Positions 1 through 7,478 of a stretch of DNA of 64,000 nucleotides are shown in pieces. Location of the stretch: NCBI GenBank assembly GCA_963775015.1, contig CAVZHI010000021.1:105583-169582 (forward strand). The letters are read 5' to 3'. The stretch is from JAEMQF01 sp963775015. Lineage in GTDB: Bacteria; Pseudomonadota; Gammaproteobacteria; Burkholderiales; Burkholderiaceae_C. Within the stretch, counting starts at the first letter, position 1; every line of letters starts with the position of its first letter. The notes under the pieces are model-generated. The model saw only the letters and a program-made list of their open reading frames with translations, did not search any database and was not told the origin of the DNA. Made by a program: the position numbers and the translations under genes.

Positions 1-1071
1 GTGGGCACGGCCGGTCCGGCAGCGGCGTTGTCCAAGGTCGTGAGCGGCAGCGCGCGCGTGCTCGTGTCGAAGGACCTGAAAGACGCGATGCGCGCGACGC
101 GCACCGGCGAAAACCAGATGATCGTCGGCCCGGCGCACGTGGTCGCGTCGGCGCTGAGCCATGGCTATGTTCTCGCTGCCGTGTCGGGCGCACCGGCGAA
201 GTACGCGCTGGTGGCGCGAAGTGGCATATCGCGGATTTCCGACCTCGCCGGCGCGCGGCTGTACCTGCCGCAGCAGGATTCGTTGCGCTCCTATGTGGGG
301 CGAGCGCTGCTCGATCAGGCGGGGGTGTCGCTGAAGGCCTTCAAGCAGGTCGAGTACCGCAACACGAGCGGCGCCGGCTTGATCGCGATCGGTCTCGGCC
401 TGACCGACGCGACCGTCGCCGAGTTGTCGGAGGCGCAGGCGTGGATCCAGGCCAATCCAGGCAAGGCGGCGATTCTCGGCATGAGCCAGGATGTTCCGGG
501 CGGCTCGGGAATCGCGCTGCACGCTGCGGTTCCGGCGGCCGAGCGCGAACGCATCTCGCGCCTGGCGAGCGAGCCGAATTCGCCGCTCGCGCCGATTGCC
601 GAGTTTCGCTTCGCTGCGCCGTCGAGCGACAAGGCGTACGCGTACGTGGCGCAACTGGGCATCGTGACGCCGTTGACGCTCGAGGGGGCGCAGGTCGTGA
701 GCGCGGAGCAGGTGCGCGACCTGCTCGCCAAAGGCGGGATCGCGATCGTCGATACGCGTTCGGCGAAGGAATTCGCCGCCGAGCGCATCGCCCAGGCGAT
801 CCTGGCCGCGTATGGCGAGAAAAGCCTCAAGGAGCGCGATTACGACGCTGGCCTGGACGACCTGGCCGAGATCGCCAAACTCGACCGCGCGCGCCCGACG
901 GTATTTTTGTGCAATGGCCCGGAGTGCTGGAAGTCGTACAAGGCGGCGCGCGAGGCGCTGAAGATGGGATTCAAGAGTGTGTACTGGTTCCGCGGCGGAA
1001 TGCCCGAGTGGCGTGCGCGCGGGCTGCCCACGGTGCGCGGCGATCCGCCCAGCGCCGCAGCCAAACCCTGA
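1..1071 (+). CDS. PhnD-like periplasmic binding domain fused to rhodanese domain (5' partial)
   Basis: The reading frame is open from the first base, so the true start and any signal peptide lie outside the window. Residues 1 to about 225 resemble PhnD-type phosphate/phosphonate-binding proteins (for example the stretch GTAGPAAALSKVV and an ISRISDLAGARLYLP-type lobe sequence). Residues about 235-345 form a rhodanese domain: IVDTRSAKEF is the typical first strand and CNGPECWKSYKAA the active-site loop, with Cys304 and Cys309 as candidate sulfur carriers. Such a fusion would act in the periplasm, perhaps binding a small oxyanion or sulfur compound; the substrate cannot be read from sequence. 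A strong terminator follows, so it is not co-transcribed with motA. Domain identities are fairly sure, function is not. Confidence 0.7.
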   Translation: MGTAGPAAALSKVVSGSARVLVSKDLKDAMRATRTGENQMIVGPAHVVASALSHGYVLAAVSGAPAKYALVARSGISRISDLAGARLYLPQQDSLRSYVGRALLDQAGVSLKAFKQVEYRNTSGAGLIAIGLGLTDATVAELSEAQAWIQANPGKAAILGMSQDVPGGSGIALHAAVPAAERERISRLASEPNSPLAPIAEFRFAAPSSDKAYAYVAQLGIVTPLTLEGAQVVSAEQVRDLLAKGGIAIVDTRSAKEFAAERIAQAILAAYGEKSLKERDYDAGLDDLAEIAKLDRARPTVFLCNGPECWKSYKAAREALKMGFKSVYWFRGGMPEWRARGLPTVRGDPPSAAAKP

Positions 1072-1224
1072 GCCGCAGCCAACGGCCCCAGCAGATTCGC
1101 CACAATTTCACGTCGCCTGCGCGCGAGTTGATCCGCCCACCCTCCATGACGCCGCAGATTCGCCGAAACTGGCAGCGACACCTCGGGTGTCACTTGTCTC
1201 CTCCTGGCACTTCAAAGTGCTTTC

Positions 1225-1252
1225 AAACGGGTCCTGATGGGCCCGTTTTTTT
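1225..1252 (+). terminator. Rho-independent terminator after the rhodanese-fusion gene
   Basis: A 10-bp stem (AAACGGGTCC at 1225-1234 with GGGCCCGTTT at 1239-1248, one G-U pair) closes a TGAT loop and runs into seven T residues at 1246-1252. This is a classic intrinsic terminator. It isolates motA from the upstream gene and rules out the long alternative motA start at 1237, which lies in the hairpin loop. Confidence 0.88.
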
Positions 1253-1284
1253 CGCCGGCGCGCGCCCCATTCAGGCGGCGTGGC

Positions 1285-1311
1285 TCAAGTGAGCGCGGCG
1301 CGGGTCGATAT
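1285..1311 (+). promoter_or_regulatory. Sigma-28 (FliA) promoter of motAB
   Basis: TCAAGTGA at 1285-1292, an 11-nt spacer, then GTCGATAT at 1304-1311. The family consensus is TAAAGTTT-N11-GCCGATAA. The spacing is exact and the site lies 60 nt before the motA ATG. Seven similar sites occur in this window before other motility and signalling genes. Confidence 0.75.
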
Positions 1312-1371
1312 GGAAAGCAGGCGCCGCGCGCATCCGCTGCGTGGGCCAACTCGAACCGGACTTTCCGAACC

Positions 1372-2232
1372 ATGTTTGTTCTCGTTGGCTGGGGCTTGGC
1401 ACTGGTCTGCATTTTCGGCGTGTACATCGTGCACGGCGGAAACATCGGCGTGATCCTGAGCGCGTTGCCGTTCGAGCTGATCACGATCCTGGGCGCTGCC
1501 GGCGGCGCGTTCCTGGCGAACAACCAGATGAAGGTCGTCAAGGCGTCGCTGGCGGGCCTGGGCAAATGCTTCAAGGGCAGCAAGTACAGCAAGGCGCGCT
1601 ACATGGAGCTGATGGCGCTGCTCTACGACGTGCTGCAAAAGGCGCGCAAGGAAGGCCTGATGTCGATCGAATCCGACGTCGAAGAGCCGCACAACTCGCC
1701 GCTGTTCCAGAAGTACCCGACGGTGGGCAGCGACCACCATGTGGTCGAGTTCATCACCGACTACCTGCGCATGATGGTCTCGGGCAATTTGAACGCGCAC
1801 GAGATCGAAAGCCTGATGGACAGCGAAATCGAGACCCATCACAACGAGGAACACGCCGCGGTGCTCGCGATCGGCCGCCTGGCCGGCGGCCTGCCCGCGT
1901 TCGGCATCGTCGCCGCGGTGCTGGGGGTCGTGAACACGATGGGGTCGGTGGGTCAGCCGCCGGCGGTTCTCGGCGGAATGATCGGCTCGGCGCTGGTGGG
2001 AACGTTTCTCGGCATCCTGCTCGCCTACGGCTTCGTCGAGCCGCTCGGCGGCCTGCTCGAGCAAAAGGTCGAAGACGGCTCGAAAGAGCTGCAGTGCATC
2101 AAGACGACGCTGCTCGCGAGCATGCAGGGCTACGCGCCGCAAGTCGCGGTCGAGTTCGGGCGCAAGGTCCTTTACTCGGGCGACCGGCCGACCTTCGCCG
2201 AACTCGAAGGCCATGTGAAAGGGAAGAAGTGA
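1372..2232 (+). CDS. motA: MotA flagellar motor stator protein
   Basis: Integral membrane stator subunit that, with MotB, conducts protons and drives rotation against FliG. The 286-residue length matches the family. The start MFVLVGWGLALV opens the first membrane segment; further hydrophobic segments lie near residues 30-50, and at about 160-185 and 200-220 (LPAFGIVAAVLGVVNTMG and LGGMIGSALVGTFLGILLAYG). The cytoplasmic loop between segments carries many charged residues, as expected for FliG contact. The ATG at 1372 is chosen because upstream codons run through a terminator and a sigma-28 promoter. motB follows after a 228-nt gap filled with REP-like palindromes. Confidence 0.95.
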   Translation: MFVLVGWGLALVCIFGVYIVHGGNIGVILSALPFELITILGAAGGAFLANNQMKVVKASLAGLGKCFKGSKYSKARYMELMALLYDVLQKARKEGLMSIESDVEEPHNSPLFQKYPTVGSDHHVVEFITDYLRMMVSGNLNAHEIESLMDSEIETHHNEEHAAVLAIGRLAGGLPAFGIVAAVLGVVNTMGSVGQPPAVLGGMIGSALVGTFLGILLAYGFVEPLGGLLEQKVEDGSKELQCIKTTLLASMQGYAPQVAVEFGRKVLYSGDRPTFAELEGHVKGKK

Positions 2233-2252
2233 CCGGCCTCCGAAGTCGGCCG

Positions 2253-2416
2253 GTCATCCCGGCGAAAGCCGGGATCCACGTGGGCCGCCAGTCCGTCATC
2301 CCGGCGAAAGCCGGGATCCACGTGGGCCTCAGCGCCGTCATCCCGACGAAAGTCGGGATCCACTGCTGGCCGACGCGCGCGGCCTCGAAGTGGATCCCGG
2401 CGTTCGCCGGGATGAC
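2253..2416. repeat. Cluster of four REP-like palindromes between motA and motB
   Basis: Four 27-nt units: three as GTCATCCCGGC(n)GCCGGGATCCAC at 2253, 2295 and 2338, and one inverted as GTGGATCCCGG...CCGGGATGAC at 2390-2416. Each can fold into a hairpin, and the last is inverted relative to the third, giving a larger stem. They would lie in the motA-motB mRNA. Confidence 0.9.
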
Positions 2417-2460
2417 AGCTGCGCGCGTCTTCGCCGAGATGACAAAGACGGAGCACCTCC

Positions 2461-3402
2461 ATGGCCGGTGACGCAAAAAAACTCCAGCCGATCATCATCA
2501 AGCGGATCAAGAAGGGCGGGCACGCGGTGCATGGCGGCGCGTGGAAGATCGCTTATGCCGACTTCGTGACGGCGATGATGGCGTTCTTCCTCCTGATGTG
2601 GCTGCTCGGCTCGGTGACCGACGGCGACAAGAAGGGCATCGCCGACTACTTCAATACGCCGCTCAAGGTCGCGCTGCTCAATTCCGGCAATGGCTCCGGC
2701 GACGCGTCGCATGTGGTGAAGGGCGGCGGCAAGGACTTCTCGCGCACCAGCGGCCAGGTGAAGAACGGCGAAATCCCGCCGGACCAGAAGACGATCAACC
2801 TGGCCGCGCTGAAGGCCGAGCAGCGCCGCCTGGAGATGGAGCGCCTGAAGGGCTTGCGCGACAAGGTCGAAGACATCATCGCGAACAACCCCAAGCTCGC
2901 GGCAATGAAGTCGCAGATCCGCCTGGACATGATCCGCGACGGCTTGCGCATCCAGATCATCGACGAAAACGGCAGGCCGATGTTCGACAGCGGCAGCGCG
3001 GTCGTCAAGTCCTACATGCGCGAACTCCTGGGCGAACTCGGCGCCGTACTCGCAGACGTGCCGAACCGCCTCACGCTCGAAGGCCACACCGACGCGACGC
3101 CGTTCGGCGCCGGCGAGCGCGGTTACAGCAACTGGGAGCTGTCGAGCGACCGGGCGAACGCGTCGCGGCGCGAGTTGATCCTCGGCGGCCTGCCCGACGT
3201 GCGCGTGATGCGCGTGCAAGGCCTGGCGTCGATTTCGCCCTTCGACGTGAACGACCCGCACAGCGCGGCGAACCGGCGCATCAGCATCATCGTCATGAAC
3301 AAGGAAGCGGAGGCGCGCCTCAGCGGCGCCGATCCGCCGCTCGTCGACCTCTCCAACGTGGCGAAGACGCCGCCGCAGGACGCTGCCGCAGCGCCACGCT
3401 GA
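2461..3402 (+). CDS. motB: MotB flagellar motor stator protein
   Basis: Peptidoglycan-anchoring partner of MotA, 313 residues. The short cytoplasmic N-terminus carries the typical HGGAWKIAYADFVTAMMAFF sequence, in which Asp35 (YADF) is the conserved proton-binding aspartate at the start of the single membrane helix. A plug/linker follows, then an OmpA-like peptidoglycan-binding domain at about 160-285 with LEGHTDATPFG and NRRISIIVMN. A GGAG sequence 7 nt upstream of the ATG supports the start. It is in an operon with motA behind the sigma-28 site at 1285. Confidence 0.95.
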   Translation: MAGDAKKLQPIIIKRIKKGGHAVHGGAWKIAYADFVTAMMAFFLLMWLLGSVTDGDKKGIADYFNTPLKVALLNSGNGSGDASHVVKGGGKDFSRTSGQVKNGEIPPDQKTINLAALKAEQRRLEMERLKGLRDKVEDIIANNPKLAAMKSQIRLDMIRDGLRIQIIDENGRPMFDSGSAVVKSYMRELLGELGAVLADVPNRLTLEGHTDATPFGAGERGYSNWELSSDRANASRRELILGGLPDVRVMRVQGLASISPFDVNDPHSAANRRISIIVMNKEAEARLSGADPPLVDLSNVAKTPPQDAAAAPR

Positions 3403-3454
3403 AGGCGTTTTTGCGGTGCAGCGCACGCGCTGTCGAGGCGCCGAGCGGCGGCCC

Positions 3455-3481
3455 TCAAGTTCGCGACCCGATCGCCGAAAT
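3455..3481 (+). promoter_or_regulatory. Sigma-28 (FliA) promoter of the cheY-cheZ-cheA-cheW-mcp operon
   Basis: TCAAGTTC at 3455-3462, exactly 11 nt, then GCCGAAAT at 3474-3481; 42 nt separate it from the cheY ATG. It fits the sigma-28 consensus and the other sites here closely, so the chemotaxis operon probably has its own late-class promoter in addition to read-through from motAB. Confidence 0.75.
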
Positions 3482-3523
3482 CACTGACGAACTGCCCATC
3501 GCGGCAGGTGCTCGAGGACGACC

Positions 3524-3922
3524 ATGACCACTGCTTCCGATTTGAAATTTCTCATCGTCGACGACTTCTCGACCATGCGCCGCATCATGCGCGGCCTGCT
3601 CAAGGAAATGGGTTGCGATCACGCCGACGAAGCCGAAGACGGCGCCGTCGCGTTGCAAATGCTCAAGGCGCAGGAGTTCGACTTTGTCGTCTCCGACATC
3701 AACATGCCCAACATGAACGGCTTCGACTTGCTGAAGGCGGTGAAGGCCGACCGGAGCCTGAAGCACCTGCCGGTGCTGATGGTGACCGCCGAGGCGCGCA
3801 AGGAAGACATCGTTCTTGCCGCTCAGACGGCGCAGCCGGCTACATCGTCAAGCCATTCACGAAGGCGACGCTGGAAGAGAAGGTGCAAAAGATCATGCAG
3901 AAGCTCGCCGCCGCCAGCATGA
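3524..3922 (+). pseudogene. cheY: CheY chemotaxis response regulator, frameshifted
   Basis: Single-domain receiver that carries phosphoryl groups from CheA to FliM. The first 100 residues are intact: acidic pair in FLIVDDFSTMRR, phospho-acceptor Asp in VVSDINMPNMNGFD, and VLMVTAEARKED with the switch Thr. At about 3826-3832 one base seems to be missing: after LAAQ the frame goes wrong, while the next frame reads GAAGYIVKPFTKATLEEKVQ, which contains the invariant Lys. As written the protein would lose beta-5/alpha-5 and be inactive. Whether this is a sequencing indel or a real mutation cannot be told; cheZ next door has five more. The ATG at 3524 follows a sigma-28 promoter. Confidence 0.85.
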
Positions 3923-3948
3923 CGACATTGCTGACGGGACCCAACAAC

Positions 3949-4594
3949 ATGAAGACCGACCCTTATCTTTTGCCATTCGATGTGGAAGGCGCTGCTGCGT
4001 CGCCCGAGGTGTTCCAGCAACTCGGTGCGATCACGCGACTGCTGCACGACACGCTGAACCAGCTCGGCGTGATGTCCGAGCCTGCAGGCGGCGGCGATGG
4101 CCTGCCCGACGCGCGCAGCCGCCTCGACCTACATCGCCAAGAAGACTGGCGACGCCGCCGAGCAAGCGTGCTGAACTCGGTGGACCACGCGAAGGCCGAA
4201 CAAGCGGGAATCGCGCAGGCGACGCGCCACATGGCCAAGGCGCATCGCAGCCGACCCGGTGCGCGCCGTGGCCAGCGGCTCGGTGATGAATTTCGTGGGC
4301 GACGTCGAGAGCGCGACGGCGCGCATCGACGCCGCACCTGACCGACATCATGATGGCGCAGGACTTTCACGACCTCACCGGCCAGGTGGTGGCCAAGGTC
4401 GTGGCGTTGGCCGGCGACCTGGAAGACAGCCTGATCAAGCTGCTGGTGCAGGCCGCGCCACCGGAGCAGATGCGCAAGGGCGAAGGACACAGGGCCGAAG
4501 CCCTGCACGGGCCGCAGCACGACTCGAAGCGCGCTCCGAGGTGGTGAGCAGCCAGGGCGAAGTCGACGACTTGCTCGCGAGCCTGGGGTTCTGA
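3949..4594 (+). pseudogene. cheZ: CheZ CheY-P phosphatase, with about five frameshifts
   Basis: CheZ removes phosphate from CheY-P. Pieces spread over three frames rebuild a normal protein: start MKTDPYLLPFDVEG (3949), TYIAKKTGDAAE, VLNSVDHAKAEQAG, VRAVASGSVMNFVGDVES, MMAQDFHDLTGQVVAKVV (the phosphatase segment with the catalytic Asp and Gln), and the CheY-binding tail GEVDDLLASLGF ending at 4594. The frame changes near 4126, 4170, 4239, 4332 and 4530. Conservation of all functional segments argues for sequence errors or very recent decay. A GGGA sequence precedes the ATG. The identification is firm; the integrity is not. Confidence 0.85.
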
Positions 4595-4597
4595 AGC

Positions 4598-4777
4598 ATG
4601 ACTGCATGCCAAAGCGCTGACCCCCCGGGCCGTATGGCGGCCGACGGCACCCTGGCGCCGCCCTGCAGCTTGTTCGGGCTGGCGGTCGGGCACGCCGGGG
4701 TGGCCATGGGCAGTGTTGTCGAGCCTGGCGCTCTGGCCCTACAGATCGAACGCATCACGAAGGTCGTGTACCAATGA
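4598..4777 (+). CDS. Small ORF of unknown function between cheZ and cheA
   Basis: A 59-residue frame (MTACQSADPPGRMAADG... ending ERITKVVYQ) whose TGA overlaps the cheA ATG as ATGA, a layout typical of translational coupling. I recognise no family. It fills the whole cheZ-cheA gap, but the region is full of frameshifts, so it may be a fragment of a longer gene or a chance frame. Confidence 0.3.
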   Translation: MTACQSADPPGRMAADGTLAPPCSLFGLAVGHAGVAMGSVVEPGALALQIERITKVVYQ

Positions 4778-6912
4778 GCGAAACCGCGCCTTCAAAGAGC
4801 GCAACCGCGCCCGCGCTGGATCTGACCCAGTTTTATCAGGTCTTCTTCGAAGAAGCGGGCGAGAACCTCGATCGCTTGGAGCAGCAGCTGCTGGCGATCG
4901 ACATCGAATCGGCCGACGATGAAGAGTTGAACTCGATCTTTCGCTGCGCCCATTCGGTGAAGGGCGGTGCGGCGACTTTCGGCTTCACCGACGTCGCCGA
5001 ACTCACGCACCAGATGGAGACGCTGCTCGACAAGCTGCGCCGCCACGAACTCGAACCGAGCGCGGCGATGGTCGACGTGTTGCTCAAGTCAGGCGACGCG
5101 CTGAAGGCACAGCTCGCGCGCCACCAGCATGGCGACACGGGAACCATCGTCGATACGAGCGACTTGCTGGCGAGCATTCGTGCCATGGCGGCGGGGCAGG
5201 CGGTGGCGACCATTGCCGATCCCGTCACCCCGGCGAAAGCCGGGGCCCACGCGGCGTCACCACAGGTGGATCCCGGCGTGCGCCGGGATGACAGCGCGGG
5301 CGTGCGCCGGGATGACGGATCGAACGCCGCAGCGAGCCCGACGCCCGCCGATGGCAAACGCGCCCTTGAACTGCTCGTCGGCCCGCTCGACAAGCCCGAA
5401 GGCGCAAACAACCTGGTCGAGCTGTTCAAGGAAATCGTCGACCTGGGAACGATCGAGCCTCTGGACGGTGGCCAATCCGAAGATGGGATGCGCCGCTTCA
5501 AGATCGTCACGTCGAGCAGCGACAACGACTTGCTCGACCTGTTCACGTTTCACGTCGCGCGCGAGCAGGTGAAGCTGCTGCCGCTCGGCAAGGGTTACCG
5601 CTTTCACGACGGCGCACCCGGCGCGCCGACGGTAGACGCCGGCGCGTCCGCCGCGTCCACGCCCGCGGCCGACGCGGCGCGTGCGCCAACGGCAGCGCTG
5701 GCGCCGTCCAAGGCGGCGGTGGCGAAGGCGGCGGCACCGGCGAGTGCCGAAGCGGCGACCCTGCGCGTCTCGGTGGAGAAAGTCGACCAGCTCATCAACC
5801 TCGTCGGCGAACTCGTGATCACTCAGGCGGTGCTCGCGCAGAACAGCGCAAAGATGGACCCGACCTTGTACCAGCAGCTGGCCAAGGGCCTGGCAGACCT
5901 GGAGCGAAATACGCGCGACCTGCAGGAGTCGGTGATGTCGATCCGCATGATCCCGATGTCGCTCGTCTTCAGCCGCTTCCCGCGCATGCTGCGCGAACTC
6001 GCCGCCAAACTCGGCAAGAAGGTGGACTTCGTGACGAAAGGCGAAGCGACCGAACTCGACAAAGGCATGGTCGAGAAAATCACCGATCCGCTCACGCACC
6101 TGGTGCGCAATTCGTGCGACCACGGAATCGAACTGCCAGCCGAACGTGCCGCCAAGGGCAAGCCCGAGACCGGCACGCTCACGCTCGCCGCATCGCACCA
6201 GGGAGGCTCGATCGTGATCGAGGTGCGCGACGACGGCAAGGGTCTCAGCCGCAACAAGCTGCTGAAGACCGCGCGCGAGCGCGGCATCGACGCCCCCGAA
6301 TCGATGAGCGACCCGGAGGTCTGGAATCTGATCTTCGCGCCCGGATTCTCCACCGCCGAAGTCGTGACCGACGTGTCCGGACGCGGCGTCGGCATGGACG
6401 TGGTGAAGCAGAGCATCACCGCCCTGGGAGGCACGGTGGAAATCGAGTCCGTCGAGGGCCGGGGCATGAGCGTCAGGGTTCGCCTGCCGCTCACCCTTGC
6501 GATCATGGATGGCATGAGCGTCGCCGTGGGTGACGAGGTGTATATCCTGCCGATCTCCTCAGTGCTCGAGGCGTTCCTGGTGCAGGCCGGGATGATCCGA
6601 AGCATCGGCGGCAGCGGCCAGGTGGTTCAGGTGCGCAGCGAGTACATGCCGGTGCTCGAACTTGGGCGCGTCTTCAACGTGCCGCGCCGCGATCCCGACA
6701 CGACGGCCGGGATCATGGTCGTCGTGGAGACCGAATCGGGCCGTGTCGCCCTGCTCGTCGACGCGTTGCTCGGTCAGCAACAAGTTGTCGTGAAGAACCT
6801 CGAGTCGAACTACCGCAAGGTGTCGGGAATCTCGGGCGCCACCATCATGGGTGATGGTCGCGTGGCGCTGATCCTGGACGTGGCTTCACTGGCTCGGCGC
6901 ACCCGTCATTGA
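4774..6912 (+). CDS. cheA: CheA chemotaxis histidine kinase
   Basis: Cytoplasmic kinase of the chemoreceptor array, phosphorylating CheY and CheB. Its 712 residues hold an Hpt domain with phospho-acceptor His60 (CAHSVKGGAATFG), a linker, a second domain from about 196 (KRALELLVGPLDKP), a dimerisation helix pair (VEKVDQLINLVGELVI), an ATPase domain with N-box LVRNSCDHGIELP and G-boxes VRDDGKGLS and GRGVGMDVV, and a C-terminal CheW-like domain. Residues about 150-181 are the in-frame translation of REP-like palindromes (VTPAKAGAH and VDPGVRRDD), lengthening the flexible linker. cheW follows 13 nt later. All catalytic residues appear present. Confidence 0.95.
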   Translation: MSETAPSKSATAPALDLTQFYQVFFEEAGENLDRLEQQLLAIDIESADDEELNSIFRCAHSVKGGAATFGFTDVAELTHQMETLLDKLRRHELEPSAAMVDVLLKSGDALKAQLARHQHGDTGTIVDTSDLLASIRAMAAGQAVATIADPVTPAKAGAHAASPQVDPGVRRDDSAGVRRDDGSNAAASPTPADGKRALELLVGPLDKPEGANNLVELFKEIVDLGTIEPLDGGQSEDGMRRFKIVTSSSDNDLLDLFTFHVAREQVKLLPLGKGYRFHDGAPGAPTVDAGASAASTPAADAARAPTAALAPSKAAVAKAAAPASAEAATLRVSVEKVDQLINLVGELVITQAVLAQNSAKMDPTLYQQLAKGLADLERNTRDLQESVMSIRMIPMSLVFSRFPRMLRELAAKLGKKVDFVTKGEATELDKGMVEKITDPLTHLVRNSCDHGIELPAERAAKGKPETGTLTLAASHQGGSIVIEVRDDGKGLSRNKLLKTARERGIDAPESMSDPEVWNLIFAPGFSTAEVVTDVSGRGVGMDVVKQSITALGGTVEIESVEGRGMSVRVRLPLTLAIMDGMSVAVGDEVYILPISSVLEAFLVQAGMIRSIGGSGQVVQVRSEYMPVLELGRVFNVPRRDPDTTAGIMVVVETESGRVALLVDALLGQQQVVVKNLESNYRKVSGISGATIMGDGRVALILDVASLARRTRH
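5224..5315. repeat. REP-like palindromes inside cheA
   Basis: Units at 5224-5250 and 5266-5292 plus a half unit to 5315 lie inside the coding sequence, in frame, in the linker between the Hpt domain and the next domain of CheA. The first copy is diverged (GTCACCCCGG rather than GTCATCCCGG). Confidence 0.85.
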
Positions 6913-6925
6913 GAGGAACCCTTCG

Positions 6926-7450
6926 ATGAATTCGACTGCAAACACACCCTCCGGCGCTCGCGCCGCAGCGGCAAGCGCCGCATCGGCCAGCCCGACGTCG
7001 CTGCGCGAATTCCTTGCCTTCAAACTCGGGCCCGAGGAATACGGCATCGACATCCTGCGGGTGCAGGAAATCCGCTCTTACGAAGAACCGACCCGAATTG
7101 CCAACGCGCCACCGTTCATCAAGGGCGTGGTGAACCTGCGCGGCGTGATCGTCCCGATTGTCGACTTGCGCCTCAAATTCAAGCTGGAACAAGCCGACTA
7201 CGACAGCTTCACCGTCGTCATCGTGCTCAACATCGGAAACCGGGTTGTGGGCATGGTCGTCGACGCGGTCTCAGACGTGATCACTCTGATGCCGGAACAG
7301 CTGCGCCCGGTGCCCGAATTCAGCTCCGCCATCGACGCTGGACACGTGCTCGCCATCGGTGCGGTCGCCCAGCGCATGCTGATTCTGGTCGACATCGAGA
7401 AGCTGATGGGCAGCGCCGACATGTGCTTGATGGACCCCGCCGTGCATTGA
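6926..7450 (+). CDS. cheW: CheW chemotaxis adaptor protein
   Basis: Scaffold protein linking chemoreceptors to CheA. The 174 residues comprise an Ala/Ser-rich N-terminal tail of about 25 residues and a CheW/SH3-like fold: FLAFKLGPEEYGIDILRVQE, IKGVVNLRGVIVPIVDLR and GMVVDAVSDVI are hallmark strands. It lies 13 nt after cheA and 28 nt before the receptor gene, with a GAGAGGAA ribosome site. Confidence 0.95.
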   Translation: MNSTANTPSGARAAAASAASASPTSLREFLAFKLGPEEYGIDILRVQEIRSYEEPTRIANAPPFIKGVVNLRGVIVPIVDLRLKFKLEQADYDSFTVVIVLNIGNRVVGMVVDAVSDVITLMPEQLRPVPEFSSAIDAGHVLAIGAVAQRMLILVDIEKLMGSADMCLMDPAVH

Positions 7451-7478
7451 GTCGGTGCATCCCAACCAAGGATTGACG

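Noticed and set aside
1237..1371. An extended MotA N-terminus starting at 1237.
   Set aside because: This ATG is in a terminator loop and the extension crosses the promoter; MotA normally begins at the first membrane helix.
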